A program made the translations under genes and the position numbers. Positions 41,083-49,599 of a DNA stretch of 64,000 nt are shown here, in pieces. The stretch's first letter is position 1. Each line of letters starts with the position of its first letter. The DNA is taken from assembly GCA_965203575.1 (NCBI GenBank), contig OZ241894.1, positions 1,364,001-1,428,000 of the forward strand, read 5' to 3'. The stretch comes from Aldehydirespirator sp965203575. Lineage in GTDB: Bacteria > Actinomycetota > Acidimicrobiia > Acidimicrobiales > Aldehydirespiratoraceae. The notes beneath the pieces were generated by a model. It was not told the origin of the DNA and did no database searches. It saw only the letters and a list, made by a program, of their open reading frames with translations.

Positions 41083-42474
41083 TCACGCCCGGCGCCAGAT
41101 CGGGCCGGCCGGAGTGTCCTCCACCACCACCCCTAGAGCCGACAGCTCGTCTCGCAGCGAGTCGGCAGCGGCCCAGTCCTTGGCCGCCCTTGCCGCCTGG
41201 CGCCGGGAAACGAGGTCTTCGATGGCAGCGTCGTCGGTGCCGGCCGTGGGCCCGGCGGCGTCTGCGGCTAGGCCCAGCGCGCTCGCCAGATCGATCACGG
41301 TGGCCGTCAGGGCTCGGGCGTCATCGTCACCGCGGTCGAGTGAAACGTTTGCCCGGCGCAGCGTGTCGAAGATCACCGCCACGGCTTGGGGCGTGCCCAG
41401 ATCGTCGTCCATGGCTGCCCGGAAGGCGTCGACGGCGGATGCGTCCAGCTCACCACCGCTCCCCGATCCCGGCGGGGAGTCGAGGACCGGCGCCCGTCGG
41501 GCCAGGGCGTCGAGCCTTTGGCATGCGGATCGGGCCGCGGCCATCAGGTCGGGGTTGACCTCCATGGTCTTGCGGTAGTGGGTTTGCAGCACCAGCAGGC
41601 GGAAGGCCCGGCCGTTGTCCGGGTGCTCGTCGAGCATCTCGACAACGGTGCGGTAGTTGCCCAGCGACTTCGACATCTTGGTGCCCTCGATGTTGAGCAT
41701 GGCGTTGTGTACCCAGTGGCGGGCGAAGGGCCGGCCCACGGCCAGCGCCTCGGCCCGCTCGTTGGTGTGGTGGGGGAACACCAGGTCGTTGCCGCCGCCG
41801 TGGATGTCGAAGTCCTCGCCGAGGATGCCGAGGCTCATGGCCACGCACTCGATGTGCCAGCCGGGGCGGCCCGGACCCCACGGCGACGGCCACGACGGCT
41901 CGTCGGGCTTGGCCGCCTTCCACAGGGCGAAGTCGAGGGGATCCTCCTTGGCCTCATCGACTTCGACCCTGGCTCCGGCCGAGGCCCGTAAATCGTCGAG
42001 GTCGCGGCGCACCAAGTCGCAGTAACCAGCCACGTCCCGCACCCTCAGATACACGCCTGTGGAGGTGGCGTAGGCGGCGCCGGCGTCCATGATCTGAGCG
42101 ACGAAGTCGACCATCTCGGTGACCCATTCGGTTGCTCTGGGCCGGTCGTGGGGGGCGAGTATCCCGAGCGCCGCCATGGCGTCGACGTAGACCGCCTCCC
42201 ATTCGACGGCCACCTCGCTCTCGGTGCTGCCCTCGTCGCGGGCCCGGTTGATGATGTTGTCGTCGATGTCGGTGATGTTGGCCACGTGGCGAACTTCGAG
42301 GCCCCGCCACTCCAGGTAGCGGCGCAGCACGTCGTAGGTGAGGGCCGAGCGGGCGTGGCCGAGGTGGGGATGGTCGTAGACGGTCGGGCCGCAGGCGTAC
42401 AGCGCCACCCGGCCCGGCTCACGAAGCTTCAGGGGGCGAACCTCGCCCGTGAGGGTGTCGTACAGCGAGATCAC
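41083..42474 (-). CDS. cysS: cysteinyl-tRNA synthetase
   Basis: 463 residues from GTG 42474, overlapping the MshC stop (GTGA). Class I signatures: CGPTVYDHPHLGHAR (HIGH-type with a zinc Cys), WHIECVAMS, GGGNDLVFPHH and KMSKSLGN. It charges tRNA-Cys. A zinc-binding Cys/His set is visible through the catalytic domain. The partner MshC uses the same cysteinyl-adenylate chemistry, and both genes overlap, so their supply of cysteine is linked. Confidence 0.95.
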   Translation of the reverse strand: MISLYDTLTGEVRPLKLREPGRVALYACGPTVYDHPHLGHARSALTYDVLRRYLEWRGLEVRHVANITDIDDNIINRARDEGSTESEVAVEWEAVYVDAMAALGILAPHDRPRATEWVTEMVDFVAQIMDAGAAYATSTGVYLRVRDVAGYCDLVRRDLDDLRASAGARVEVDEAKEDPLDFALWKAAKPDEPSWPSPWGPGRPGWHIECVAMSLGILGEDFDIHGGGNDLVFPHHTNERAEALAVGRPFARHWVHNAMLNIEGTKMSKSLGNYRTVVEMLDEHPDNGRAFRLLVLQTHYRKTMEVNPDLMAAARSACQRLDALARRAPVLDSPPGSGSGGELDASAVDAFRAAMDDDLGTPQAVAVIFDTLRRANVSLDRGDDDARALTATVIDLASALGLAADAAGPTAGTDDAAIEDLVSRRQAARAAKDWAAADSLRDELSALGVVVEDTPAGPIWRRA

Positions 42475-43679
42475 TGCGGGTCGGGCGACGGCGGATCTGG
42501 CTCCAGGGAGATCCCGCACAGTGCGCACAGCTCGGCCAGCAGGCCCGGTGCGGAGTCGTCGAGGCGGCCTGCGAGCACGGCGTCGGCCATCTCGGCCAGC
42601 ACGGCACGGGCCCGGGGCGCATCGAGGTCGTCGTCGAGCGCTTCTCGTAGTCGCTGCGCGAACGGAGCGGGATCGGCACCTCTGGTGGAGCCCTTCCACC
42701 GCGCTGCTTCGTTGAGGGAGTCGAGAAGGGCCTCGGCCTCGTCGACGTCGCCGTCGTGCCATTCCCAGTCGTGGCGGTAGTGGTGTCGCATCAGCGCGAG
42801 GCGCACCGCAGCCGGGTCGCTCTCCTTGCAGAGGTCGCTGACGAACACGAGGTTGCCTAGCGACTTCGACATCTTGGTGCCCTCGTAGGCGACCATCCCG
42901 CAGTGCATCCAGTGCTTCACGAACTGCCGGTTGGCGGCGGCCTCGCTCTGGGCCATTTCGCACTCGTGGTGGGGGAAGATCAGGTCGCTGCCCCCGCCGT
43001 GCAGGTCGATGCCGGCGCCGAGCAGGCCCATCGACATTGCGCTGCACTCGATGTGCCAGCCGGGACGGCCCGGGCCGAACGGCGAGTCCCACGTCGGCTC
43101 GTCGGGTGCCGACGGTTGCCACAGCACGAAGTCCAGCGGGTTGCGCTGGCGGGGGTCGTCGGGGGTGCCTCCTCGCTCGGCGGCCAGGGTCCGCATGGCG
43201 GCGGTGTCGTAGCCGCCGAGGCGGCCGTAGGCGGGCCAGGTGGAGGTGTCGAACCAGGTGGTGCCCTCGACGGTGTAGGCGTGGCCCGCGGACACGAGGA
43301 CCTCGATGAGGGCGATCATCTCGGCCACCCACTCGGTGGCCTTGGGCTCGGCTGCGGGTGGTCGGGTGTTGAGGGCCTCCATGTCGCTGTGGAAGCGGGC
43401 TGTCTCGGCTGCGGCCAGCTCCAGGAAGTCCACGCCGAGCTCGCGGGCCTTGGGCAGGATCGAGTCGTCGACGTCGGTGATGTTGCGCACCAGCCGCACC
43501 TGGTGGCCGAGGTCCTCGAGACGGCGGATCAGCAGGTCGTAGGCGAGGTAGGTGTTGGCGTGCCCGAGGTGGGTGCTGTCATACGGGGTGATGCCGCACA
43601 CGTAGATCCGCACCTCCTCGGGCGGCGGGGAGGGCTCGAAGGGCACCACAGAACGGCGTGCGGTGTCGTACAGGCGCAC
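42471..43679 (-). CDS. mshC: mycothiol ligase MshC-type (cysteine:GlcN-Ins ligase)
   Basis: 402 residues. The N-terminal motif VCGITPYDSTHLGHA with GITPYD in place of the CysS GPTVYD is the MshC hallmark; NPLDFVLWQPS, GGGSDLIFPHHE and KMSKSLGN also fit. MshC joins cysteine to glucosaminyl-inositol in mycothiol synthesis, so it marks an actinobacterial thiol system. The length is within the usual ~410 residues. It is the upstream member of the coupled pair with cysS. A divergent CysS paralogue is the alternative, but the motif favours MshC. Confidence 0.8.
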   Translation of the reverse strand: MRLYDTARRSVVPFEPSPPPEEVRIYVCGITPYDSTHLGHANTYLAYDLLIRRLEDLGHQVRLVRNITDVDDSILPKARELGVDFLELAAAETARFHSDMEALNTRPPAAEPKATEWVAEMIALIEVLVSAGHAYTVEGTTWFDTSTWPAYGRLGGYDTAAMRTLAAERGGTPDDPRQRNPLDFVLWQPSAPDEPTWDSPFGPGRPGWHIECSAMSMGLLGAGIDLHGGGSDLIFPHHECEMAQSEAAANRQFVKHWMHCGMVAYEGTKMSKSLGNLVFVSDLCKESDPAAVRLALMRHHYRHDWEWHDGDVDEAEALLDSLNEAARWKGSTRGADPAPFAQRLREALDDDLDAPRARAVLAEMADAVLAGRLDDSAPGLLAELCALCGISLEPDPPSPDPQ

Positions 43680-43741
43680 GAGCCGAGGCTACCGCTGCCC
43701 CTCCAACAGCCCTAGCAGCGGGCGTCGAAGGCGGGCGCCGG

Positions 43742-44941
43742 TCAGATGATGGGGCGGCCGACGGTCAGGGGGTCGGGGTGGTCGACGATGCAGCGGGTGC
43801 CGCTGTAGATGGTGGGCATGCAGCGGTTGCAGTGGATGCAGTTGCCTTCGGCGGCGTTGCCGGCCTGCCACTGGTTCACCAGGTCGGGTTGGCGCAGCAG
43901 GGCCCGGGCCATGGCCACAAAGGCGAACCCCTCGTCGAGGGCGGACTGCACGGTGTCGAGCCGGTTGATTCCCCCCAGCAGGATCAACGGCATGTCGAGG
44001 GCTTCGAGGAACTTCCGGGCCTTGGGCAGGAAGTAGGCCTCCTCGAAGGGGTAGTCGGGCATGAGCTTGGCCCCGGCCAGCTTGAAGCCGAGCCGGGCGT
44101 GGGGTGGGAGGGTGGCCGCGAACTCGTCGCGGGGGGCGTCGCCGCGGAACAGGTACATGGGGTTGGCGAAGGAACTGCCTCCGGTGAGTTCCAGTGCGTC
44201 GAGGGCACCGTCGGCCTGGAGCATCCGGGCGAATTCGAGGCTCTCATCGTCCTTGAGGCCGCCGGGCACGCCGTCGTTCATGTTGACCTTGGCGGTGACG
44301 GCCAGCTTGTCGCCCACCGCGGCCCGCACCGCCTGGACGGCCTGGCGACCGAACCGGGCCCGGTTGTCGAGGGATCCGCCCCAAGCGTCGGTGCGCTGGT
44401 TGAGGTTGGGGCTCAGGAAGGCGCTGAGCAGGTAGTTGTGGCCGAGGTGGATCTCGATGGCGTCGAAGCCGCCGTCGGCGGCGAGGCGGGCGGCCCGGGC
44501 GTAGTCGTTGGTGATGCGAGCGATGTCGGCGTCGGTGGCCGAGCGGATGACCCGCACGGCCAGCGGGTTGAACCTCTTGCTCGGGGCGATCGACGCGGCC
44601 TTGTTGGACCGGGAGTTGGCGACGGGTCCTGCGTGGCCGATCTGGGCGCCCGCGGCCGCACCCTCGGCGTGGATGGCGCCGGTGAGTTGCCGCAGGCCGG
44701 GCACGGCCTCGGGGCGCAGCCAGATGCACTCGGCGTGGGTGCGCCCCTCGGGAGCCACGGCCAGGTAGGCGACGGTCGACATGCCGGCCCCGCCGGCGGC
44801 CACCGCCCGGTGGTATTCGATCAACTCGGGCGTCACCAGGGCCTCGGGCATCACCCCCTCGAAGGTGGCCGCCTTGATGATCCGGTTGCGCAGCGTGACC
44901 GGCCCCAGCCGCGCTTCAGCGAAGGGGTCTACGGAGCTCAT
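43742..44941 (-). CDS. NADH:flavin oxidoreductase (Old Yellow Enzyme family)
   Basis: 399 residues. A TIM-barrel: LGPVTLRNRIIKAATFEG at the start, then IHLGHNYLLSAFLSPNLNQRTDAWGGSLDNRARF and the FMN phosphate-binding GGINRL region. The C-terminus CIHCNRCMPTIYSGTRC has four cysteines, as in the 2,4-dienoyl-CoA reductase branch that binds a 4Fe-4S cluster. However, the protein stops there and lacks the second flavin domain. It likely reduces an enone or related double bond. The gene lies 62 bp from the mshC stop-side region. Confidence 0.88.
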   Translation of the reverse strand: MSSVDPFAEARLGPVTLRNRIIKAATFEGVMPEALVTPELIEYHRAVAAGGAGMSTVAYLAVAPEGRTHAECIWLRPEAVPGLRQLTGAIHAEGAAAGAQIGHAGPVANSRSNKAASIAPSKRFNPLAVRVIRSATDADIARITNDYARAARLAADGGFDAIEIHLGHNYLLSAFLSPNLNQRTDAWGGSLDNRARFGRQAVQAVRAAVGDKLAVTAKVNMNDGVPGGLKDDESLEFARMLQADGALDALELTGGSSFANPMYLFRGDAPRDEFAATLPPHARLGFKLAGAKLMPDYPFEEAYFLPKARKFLEALDMPLILLGGINRLDTVQSALDEGFAFVAMARALLRQPDLVNQWQAGNAAEGNCIHCNRCMPTIYSGTRCIVDHPDPLTVGRPII

Positions 44942-45046
44942 GGGATCAGGTGCCTACGTCGGCACGGACTCGCTCGGCCAGTTCGGCGGGCGCTTCTCGG
45001 CAAACGCGGCTCATCACCAACGCAACATAGGCCCTCACCGCGCCAG

Positions 45047-45075
45047 CCGGCAGGAATCGAACCTGCGTACACGGT
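45047..45075 (-). pseudogene. tRNA-Arg 3'-end fragment, possible attachment-site remnant
   Basis: 29 bases matching the 3' half of the intact tRNA-Arg at 46572-46600 with one mismatch (T arm and part of the anticodon stem), in the same orientation. No 5' half exists here. The fragment and the intact tRNA bracket the DUF4143 ATPase gene, as expected for an insertion at the 3' end of a tRNA gene. Confidence 0.55.
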
Positions 45076-45125
45076 GAGGCCAAGAACAACTGGCAGACAG
45101 AGTGGATCGCAGACTGTCCGTATAT

Positions 45126-45177
45126 TGGAGTGTGGAAGATCTGAAAACTGGAGTTTAAAATAGCTCAAAAGTGGAGT
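45126..45177 (+). promoter_or_regulatory. three TGGAGT repeats at exact 23-bp spacing
   Basis: TGGAGT occurs at 45126, 45149 and 45172, each followed by an A-rich stretch; the first two units match at most of 23 positions. The array is AT-rich and ends 28 bp before the ATPase start. The exact two-helical-turn spacing suggests binding sites for one protein on one face of the DNA. Confidence 0.6.
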
Positions 45178-45204
45178 GCAAAGAGCCTGGACCTGGGGAA
45201 GGAC

Positions 45205-46479
45205 ATGGCTGTGGGAACCGACTCAAGATATCTGAACCGTGTAGTGGACTCCGAGGTGGCCGCGGCGCTGACCTCGGCACCGGCGGTGCTCATCGAGGGC
45301 CCTCGCGGCTGCGGCAAGACCTGGACCGGACGACGGTTCGCCCGCAGCGAGGTCGTGCTGGACGGATCGGAGGCGATGCGGCTCGCCGCTGAGGTGGATC
45401 CCGCCTCGATCCTGGAGGGCCTCGAGCCCCGGCTGCTCGACGAGTGGCAGCTGGTTCGAAGCATTTGGAACCCGATGCGCCACGCCTGCGACCGGCGGGG
45501 CGGATTCGGGCACTTCGTGCTCACCGGATCCCAGAACCCGCCCGACGACATCACCGAGCACTCCGGCGCGGGACGGGTGGCACGGGTACGCATGAGGCCG
45601 ATGTCGCTGTGGGAGTCGGGCGACTCCACCGGGGAGGTGTCGCTCGCCTCGCTGATGGCGGGGAGCCGATGTCGGGCGGCCGAGACCGGGCAGACCATCG
45701 CCGACGTCGCCGATCTGATCTGTCGGGGCGGGTGGCCCCGCATGGTCAGCATGGCGCCCGCAGTGGCTCAGGCCCGGCTGCGGGACTACCTCGACGACGT
45801 CGCCCGCGTTGATATCTCTCGCGTCACGGGAGTGAGGCGCGACCCCGGCCTGGCCGGGCGGCTGCTGGCGTCGTTGGCCCGCAATGAGGCCACTGCGGCC
45901 TCCCAGGCCACGCTGAGGGCCGACCTGACCGAGCAGGACGCCGGGCCCCCGGCCCGCTCGACGCTGCGGGCCTATCTGGACGAGTTGGCCCGCCTGTTTG
46001 TCATCGAGCCCCTGCCGGCGTGGTCGGCGCACCTGCGGTCGCCCACGCGGCTGCGCAGGACCCCCAAGCGCTACTTCGCCGATCCCGCGCTGGCCGTGGC
46101 CGCGCTGGCCGCGTCGGCGGCATGGCTCGCCAACGACCTGGAAGCTATGGGCTTGCTGTTCGAGTCGATGGCGATGCGGGATCTTCGGGTGTACGCCCAG
46201 TCCATCGACGGGCGGGCCTACTACTACGGAGACGACACCAACCTCGAGGCCGACGCCATCCTCGAGGGCCTGGACGGACAGTGGGCTGCCGTCGAGATCA
46301 AGCTGGGCGGGGCATCGGCCATCACCGAGGCCATGCAGTCGCTGCGCGCCGTGCGCGCCCGGGTCGACACCGGCCGCCGCGGCGAGCCAGCCCGCCTCAT
46401 CGTGATCACCGCTTTCGGGCCCGGCTACCAGACCGACGACGGCATAGCGGTCGTGCCCCTGACGGCCCTCAGACCGTGA
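45205..46479 (+). CDS. DUF4143-type AAA+ ATPase
   Basis: 424 residues. Walker A EGPRGCGKTWTG is at ~30-41, Walker B-like LLDEWQL at ~80, followed by a winged-helix region (~200-290) and a C-terminal PD-(D/E)XK-like DUF4143 domain: YYYGDDTNLEADAILEG...AVEIKLGG with the E-x-K core. Such ATPases are scattered, often solo genes of unclear function. The iteron-like repeats upstream and the flanking tRNA-Arg sequences suggest an independent acquired unit. A GGAAGG site precedes the start. Confidence 0.88.
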   Translation: MAVGTDSRYLNRVVDSEVAAALTSAPAVLIEGPRGCGKTWTGRRFARSEVVLDGSEAMRLAAEVDPASILEGLEPRLLDEWQLVRSIWNPMRHACDRRGGFGHFVLTGSQNPPDDITEHSGAGRVARVRMRPMSLWESGDSTGEVSLASLMAGSRCRAAETGQTIADVADLICRGGWPRMVSMAPAVAQARLRDYLDDVARVDISRVTGVRRDPGLAGRLLASLARNEATAASQATLRADLTEQDAGPPARSTLRAYLDELARLFVIEPLPAWSAHLRSPTRLRRTPKRYFADPALAVAALAASAAWLANDLEAMGLLFESMAMRDLRVYAQSIDGRAYYYGDDTNLEADAILEGLDGQWAAVEIKLGGASAITEAMQSLRAVRARVDTGRRGEPARLIVITAFGPGYQTDDGIAVVPLTALRP

Positions 46480-46566
46480 CGTAACGCGCCTGGCCCACCA
46501 GCACCCGCGACGCCGAGGCTCGAACGGCTGGGCAGAGTCCAGCCGCCCGACGAGACTGGAGTCGGG

Positions 46567-46638
46567 CGCCCCCGGCAGGAATCGAACCTGCGCACACGGT
46601 TTAGGAGACCGATGCTCTATCCACTGAGCTACGAGGGC
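46567..46638 (-). tRNA. tRNA-Arg (anticodon CCU)
   Basis: 72 bases on the minus strand: acceptor GCCCTCG/CGGGGGC, D arm GCTC...GAGC, anticodon loop CTCCTAA (CCU), T arm GCAGG/CCTGC with loop TTCGATT, discriminator G. CCA is not encoded. Its 3' end faces the DUF4143 gene, and a partial copy sits 1.5 kb away at 45047. Confidence 0.93.
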
Positions 46639-46816
46639 GGAGGGTATGCGGTTTGCTTCGCGAAATTGCCAGCAAGGCCGCGATCTTGGCGTTCGGAGGC
46701 TATCGGAGCCCAGGTTAGGCAGTTTCGGTGCCCGATTCGGGCCGTTCAGGCTTGGTCGAGCGCGCCCACCGAATTGAGGGCGCGCTGATCTCAGCTCTGT
46801 TTGGGAGCCGGTCCGG

Positions 46817-47311
46817 TCAAGCGGCTAGAGCTAGCGGTATGGCTCTTCGAGCCAGTTGGTGCTGGCCGAACCAGCGGGTCATGTCGGCGCCCGTGCGGTT
46901 GTGGTATGACATCAGCGCTGAGACGAGCCTGTGGACCTGGCGTGAGATCTGGTTGAGTTCGACGTTGCCGTGCCTGATCGTGCGGCAGCGGCGGTTCCAC
47001 AGTTTGGACTTGTGGTCGTCGTTATCGGACTCGGAGTCCTGGCGGCGGCCCAACAGATCCGGGAAGCGTTCGTCGGATTCGGGGAATACTCGCAACGCCC
47101 TTGAACGGCTCTTGTTGCCCAGCTTTTCTTGGATAGTCCGGCTATGGCGCACGCGGGTCTCAGCACCGACGAGGTTGACGGGCACTAGCGCCTTGTCGGG
47201 CAGCGCCCACCGAGTCGCGACCTGGAGCCGCTTCTTTCTGTCGGATTTCTTGACCTGGATCAACTTGAGCGGCATGTAGTAGTCGGTGCCGTTGCCGTCA
47301 GTGAAGGTCAC
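46817..47311 (-). pseudogene. transposase-like C-terminal fragment (DDE type), copy 1
   Basis: 164 residues can be read from GTG 47311, and the frame continues upstream about ten codons (IVIAVDGTPC) before a stop. The core GAETRVRH...LRVFPESDERFPDLLGRRQDSESDN is homologous to the protein at 54122-54580 (LRV-PES...LxGxRxDxESxN). This pattern resembles the end of actinobacterial DDE transposases, where the ES.N stretch carries the last catalytic Glu. The N-terminal half is missing and an IS3 remnant abuts the 5' side, so I treat it as decayed. Confidence 0.5.
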
Positions 47312-47417
47312 ACAGGGCGTGCCGTCGACCGCGATGACGATCAGCGTGACTGAGCCTCACCGGGTAGTGCGCAGGCTCTGGTGTGCCCTGCGTTTCGCGT
47401 CGTCGGGTTGTTTGGTC

Positions 47418-47685
47418 TCAGGCGGTGGTGGCGTGGCGGATCTCGTATTCGACGGGCGTGAGCATGCCGAGTGATGAGTGCCGCCTCTGCCGGTTGTGGA
47501 AGATCTCAAGGTACTCGAAGATGGCGTTGGAGAGCTCCAGGCGGGTTCGCCAGCGTCGCCGGTTGAGCAGCTCGACTTGCATGCGGGCCCAGAACGCCTC
47601 GATGACGGCGTTATCGAAGCAGTCCCCGATCGAGCCCATCGACACCGCCAGCCCGGCGTCGCGGGCGCGTTGGGTGAACGCCCAG
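47418..47685 (-). pseudogene. IS3-family transposase (OrfB) C-terminal remnant
   Basis: The frame reads SWAFTQRARDAGLAVSMGSI then GDCFDNAVIEAFWARMQVEL and ends FHNRQRRHSSLGMLTPVEYE, the classic rve/IS3 integrase end with the catalytic Glu in VIEAFW. The upstream two thirds of OrfB (with the two Asp residues) are absent; similarity stops near 47688, where an unrelated plus-strand gene begins. The element right end is probably near 47350. It is a dead fragment. Confidence 0.85.
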
Positions 47686-48213
47686 GAAGCAGAGCTGGAC
47701 CGCCGGGCAACGCTGCGTCGCGAGATCGAGCATCGGCTGGCACAAGCCGAGGTGACCTACGTCGACCTCCTCGAATTCGCGGAATGGGGGCAGGACAGAA
47801 TTGCCGAATTGCTCGGATTCGGTCATGACGTCGAGGCGATCCTCAATGACTACCTCCCGCAAGCGCTCGGGGACGACGAGGAGCACGGAGACGCTCTTGA
47901 GATCGCCGCGGTCGCACGTCGGCTGGCCCAGCTCTGGGAGGATGTCGCTCGGTGGACGCTGCGCTGCCGCTCGGTTCGGGTGGACCCCAGGGCAGAACGT
48001 GCCGTTGACCTGTTGTCGACCATAAACGCGAACATGCTTGATGAGATCTGGGACTTTGGCCACCGGGTGCTCCCCAACGTTGAGGCAGCCATCAGGAAGT
48101 ACGAGGCTGGCGAGGAAGAGGTCGTTGTCGAGGACATGACGCTTGCGGTCACAGCTGACGTTGACGAGTTCAGCGAGGAGATGGACCGGTTAGCGAGGGA
48201 GCTTGGCCTGTAG
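47674..48213 (+). CDS. unknown protein, 5' end probably lost to an IS3 insertion
   Basis: 179 residues from GTG 47674. That start lies within the antisense IS3 remnant, so the native 5' end is probably lost and the conserved part starts near 47690. The protein is alpha-helical and acidic, with an Arg/Glu-rich first helix (ELDRRATLRREIEHRLAQAE) and long heptad-like stretches (AIAVARRLAQLWEDVARWTLR type). No membrane segment or known motif. A role as a regulator or a partner in an accessory module is possible, but nothing decides it. Confidence 0.5.
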   Translation: MNAQEAELDRRATLRREIEHRLAQAEVTYVDLLEFAEWGQDRIAELLGFGHDVEAILNDYLPQALGDDEEHGDALEIAAVARRLAQLWEDVARWTLRCRSVRVDPRAERAVDLLSTINANMLDEIWDFGHRVLPNVEAAIRKYEAGEEEVVVEDMTLAVTADVDEFSEEMDRLARELGL

Positions 48214-48343
48214 CTCGATCGATCTGGATCGCTGGACTACCAGCGGCAGAAGCCTGTCGGCATAGATCGGCCCTAGATGAATACACCCGCGAGTGGCGGG
48301 TAATGTCGGGCAGGGATTCCATCACATTCGCCCAGGAGACGAA

Positions 48344-48517
48344 ATGAAGGGGAACTGCGAAGATTGCGCCCACTGGCGTCCGGGAGTTAACGAGATGGGC
48401 GAGTGTCGCTGCCATGCCCCGGTTCACGCTGTGATGGTCGAAAACGACGTAGCACCACACATCTGGCCGCGAACTCACGCCTCCGACTGGTGGGGTGAAT
48501 TCAAGGCCGATGGCTGA
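48344..48517 (+). CDS. small cysteine-rich protein (zinc-binding, mobile-element type)
   Basis: 57 residues from ATG 48344, with AGGAG six bases upstream. The pattern is CEDCAHWRP...GECRCHAP...HIWPRTHASDWWGEF: two cysteine pairs and a Trp-Pro-x-Thr...WxGEF end. I recognise this shape from small phage and mobile-element proteins, in which the cysteines bind zinc. It is the best candidate for a gene too short to be found by length alone. It lies between the IS-truncated gene and a lipoprotein gene. Confidence 0.6.
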   Translation: MKGNCEDCAHWRPGVNEMGECRCHAPVHAVMVENDVAPHIWPRTHASDWWGEFKADG

Positions 48518-48651
48518 GCCGAAGCGCCCGGACCGCTGGGACGGCTGGGACGCACCCCGACTACACCCCCACCCACGCCGTGCTAGACGAACCGGTCACC
48601 CTTGACGGCAACCCCGCTCCGAAGAACTGGCCGACGCGCTGCTCGCCCGCG

Positions 48652-49206
48652 GTGACTAGCCCGCGGCTCATAGCCGTCATGACTTGGGTTGTGATCGTCT
48701 CAGCCTGTGCCACACAGCCCACCACAACCACAACCTCCGACACGCCCACCACCACTATCACAGCCACGACAACCACGACGGCTGCCACCACCACGACAGC
48801 CAAACGGTCCGTATGGTGCAACAACCGAGACGCCGGACTCTGGCCCCAACACGAACCGACCCCCTATGACCCGGCCCCGCTCAACGCCGACAAAGCAGCC
48901 ATCGTCAAGCGTCTGAGCCTGTCGCTGGATCGCAACATCGGACAGACGAATACGGCGTTCGACAACATGGCGGAAATCCACGCGGACGACCCCGCTATTC
49001 TGACCGAAGTTGAACAGGCCCGGCAGAGCACCATCCGCCAGATACGGGCCTTACACCGAGACGCAGTAGCCGAACTTGAATCCCGCTTCGCCCGAGAACA
49101 CCGTGAAGCCCGAGCCGACCACGACACCCGCGAGCGGGAACGCGCCGAGTTGGCTGCGTTGGAGTTGCGCAACGAAATGATGCGTTACGAAATCGAATGC
49201 CAGTGA
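48652..49206 (+). CDS. predicted lipoprotein with threonine linker and coiled coil
   Basis: 184 residues from GTG 48652; an upstream GTG at 48580 would put a polar stretch before the signal. The signal RLIAVMTWVVIVSAC has a lipobox-like VSAC, giving a lipid-anchored Cys. The next ~45 residues are almost only threonine, and the C-terminal half is a charged coiled coil (REHREARADHDTRERERAEL). It is exported, in the style of the 37138 protein. No known domain is present. Confidence 0.6.
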   Translation: MTSPRLIAVMTWVVIVSACATQPTTTTTSDTPTTTITATTTTTAATTTTAKRSVWCNNRDAGLWPQHEPTPYDPAPLNADKAAIVKRLSLSLDRNIGQTNTAFDNMAEIHADDPAILTEVEQARQSTIRQIRALHRDAVAELESRFAREHREARADHDTRERERAELAALELRNEMMRYEIECQ

Positions 49207-49599
49207 GCCTCAGGCTTTGGCACCATTGGATATAGCCCCCACCGCAGAAAACGACCTCAGCACAGCCAAGGACTGGAGCGAGGCCGCTACCGAGCGGAGG
49301 CTGCCGTGACTCATTCACACGGCAGCCGCTATGGCTACCAGGTCGCCGGGCGCCGATTCGACGCCTGTCGAGTCCAGAAGGGGCCGTCCGCGAGCGCACC
49401 AAACGCGCCCGCCGCAAAGCTGACGGCGATCCAACCACCCCAGGGTGGGGAATTTCGCTGATCAACTCTGGGGAATTTCGCTGATCGGCGTCAAAGCCCC
49501 TGAGGCGTCCCCGGGGGGCCTGACGGGCAACATGTCTTTCACCGACACGACGCTGGACCGGCTGGACTGCTGTCGTCTCGACTTCCCCGGCCGGATTGG
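49207..49599. other. gene-poor stretch with an IS21-like end
   Basis: Only short frames occur: a GTG frame at 49307 (about 50 codons) and an ATG frame at 49531 (23 codons), neither supported. The recognisable feature is the direct repeat at 49447-49486. I see no promoter or RNA gene. Confidence 0.4.
49447..49486 (+). repeat. direct repeat resembling an IS21-family terminus
   Basis: GGGGAATTTCGCTGATC occurs at 49447-49463 and again at 49470-49486, 23 bp apart. IS21-family ends carry two such spaced copies near the tip. No istA or istB gene follows on either side, so this is a solo end or a remnant. Confidence 0.5.

Noticed and set aside
41083..43332. A single 749-residue reading frame covering CysS and part of MshC
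   Set aside because: Only the part from GTG 42474 is CysS; the rest is an out-of-frame shadow of the MshC gene.
47357..47743. Second frame over the IS3 remnant
   Set aside because: The transposase motifs are in another frame; this one is compositional noise.
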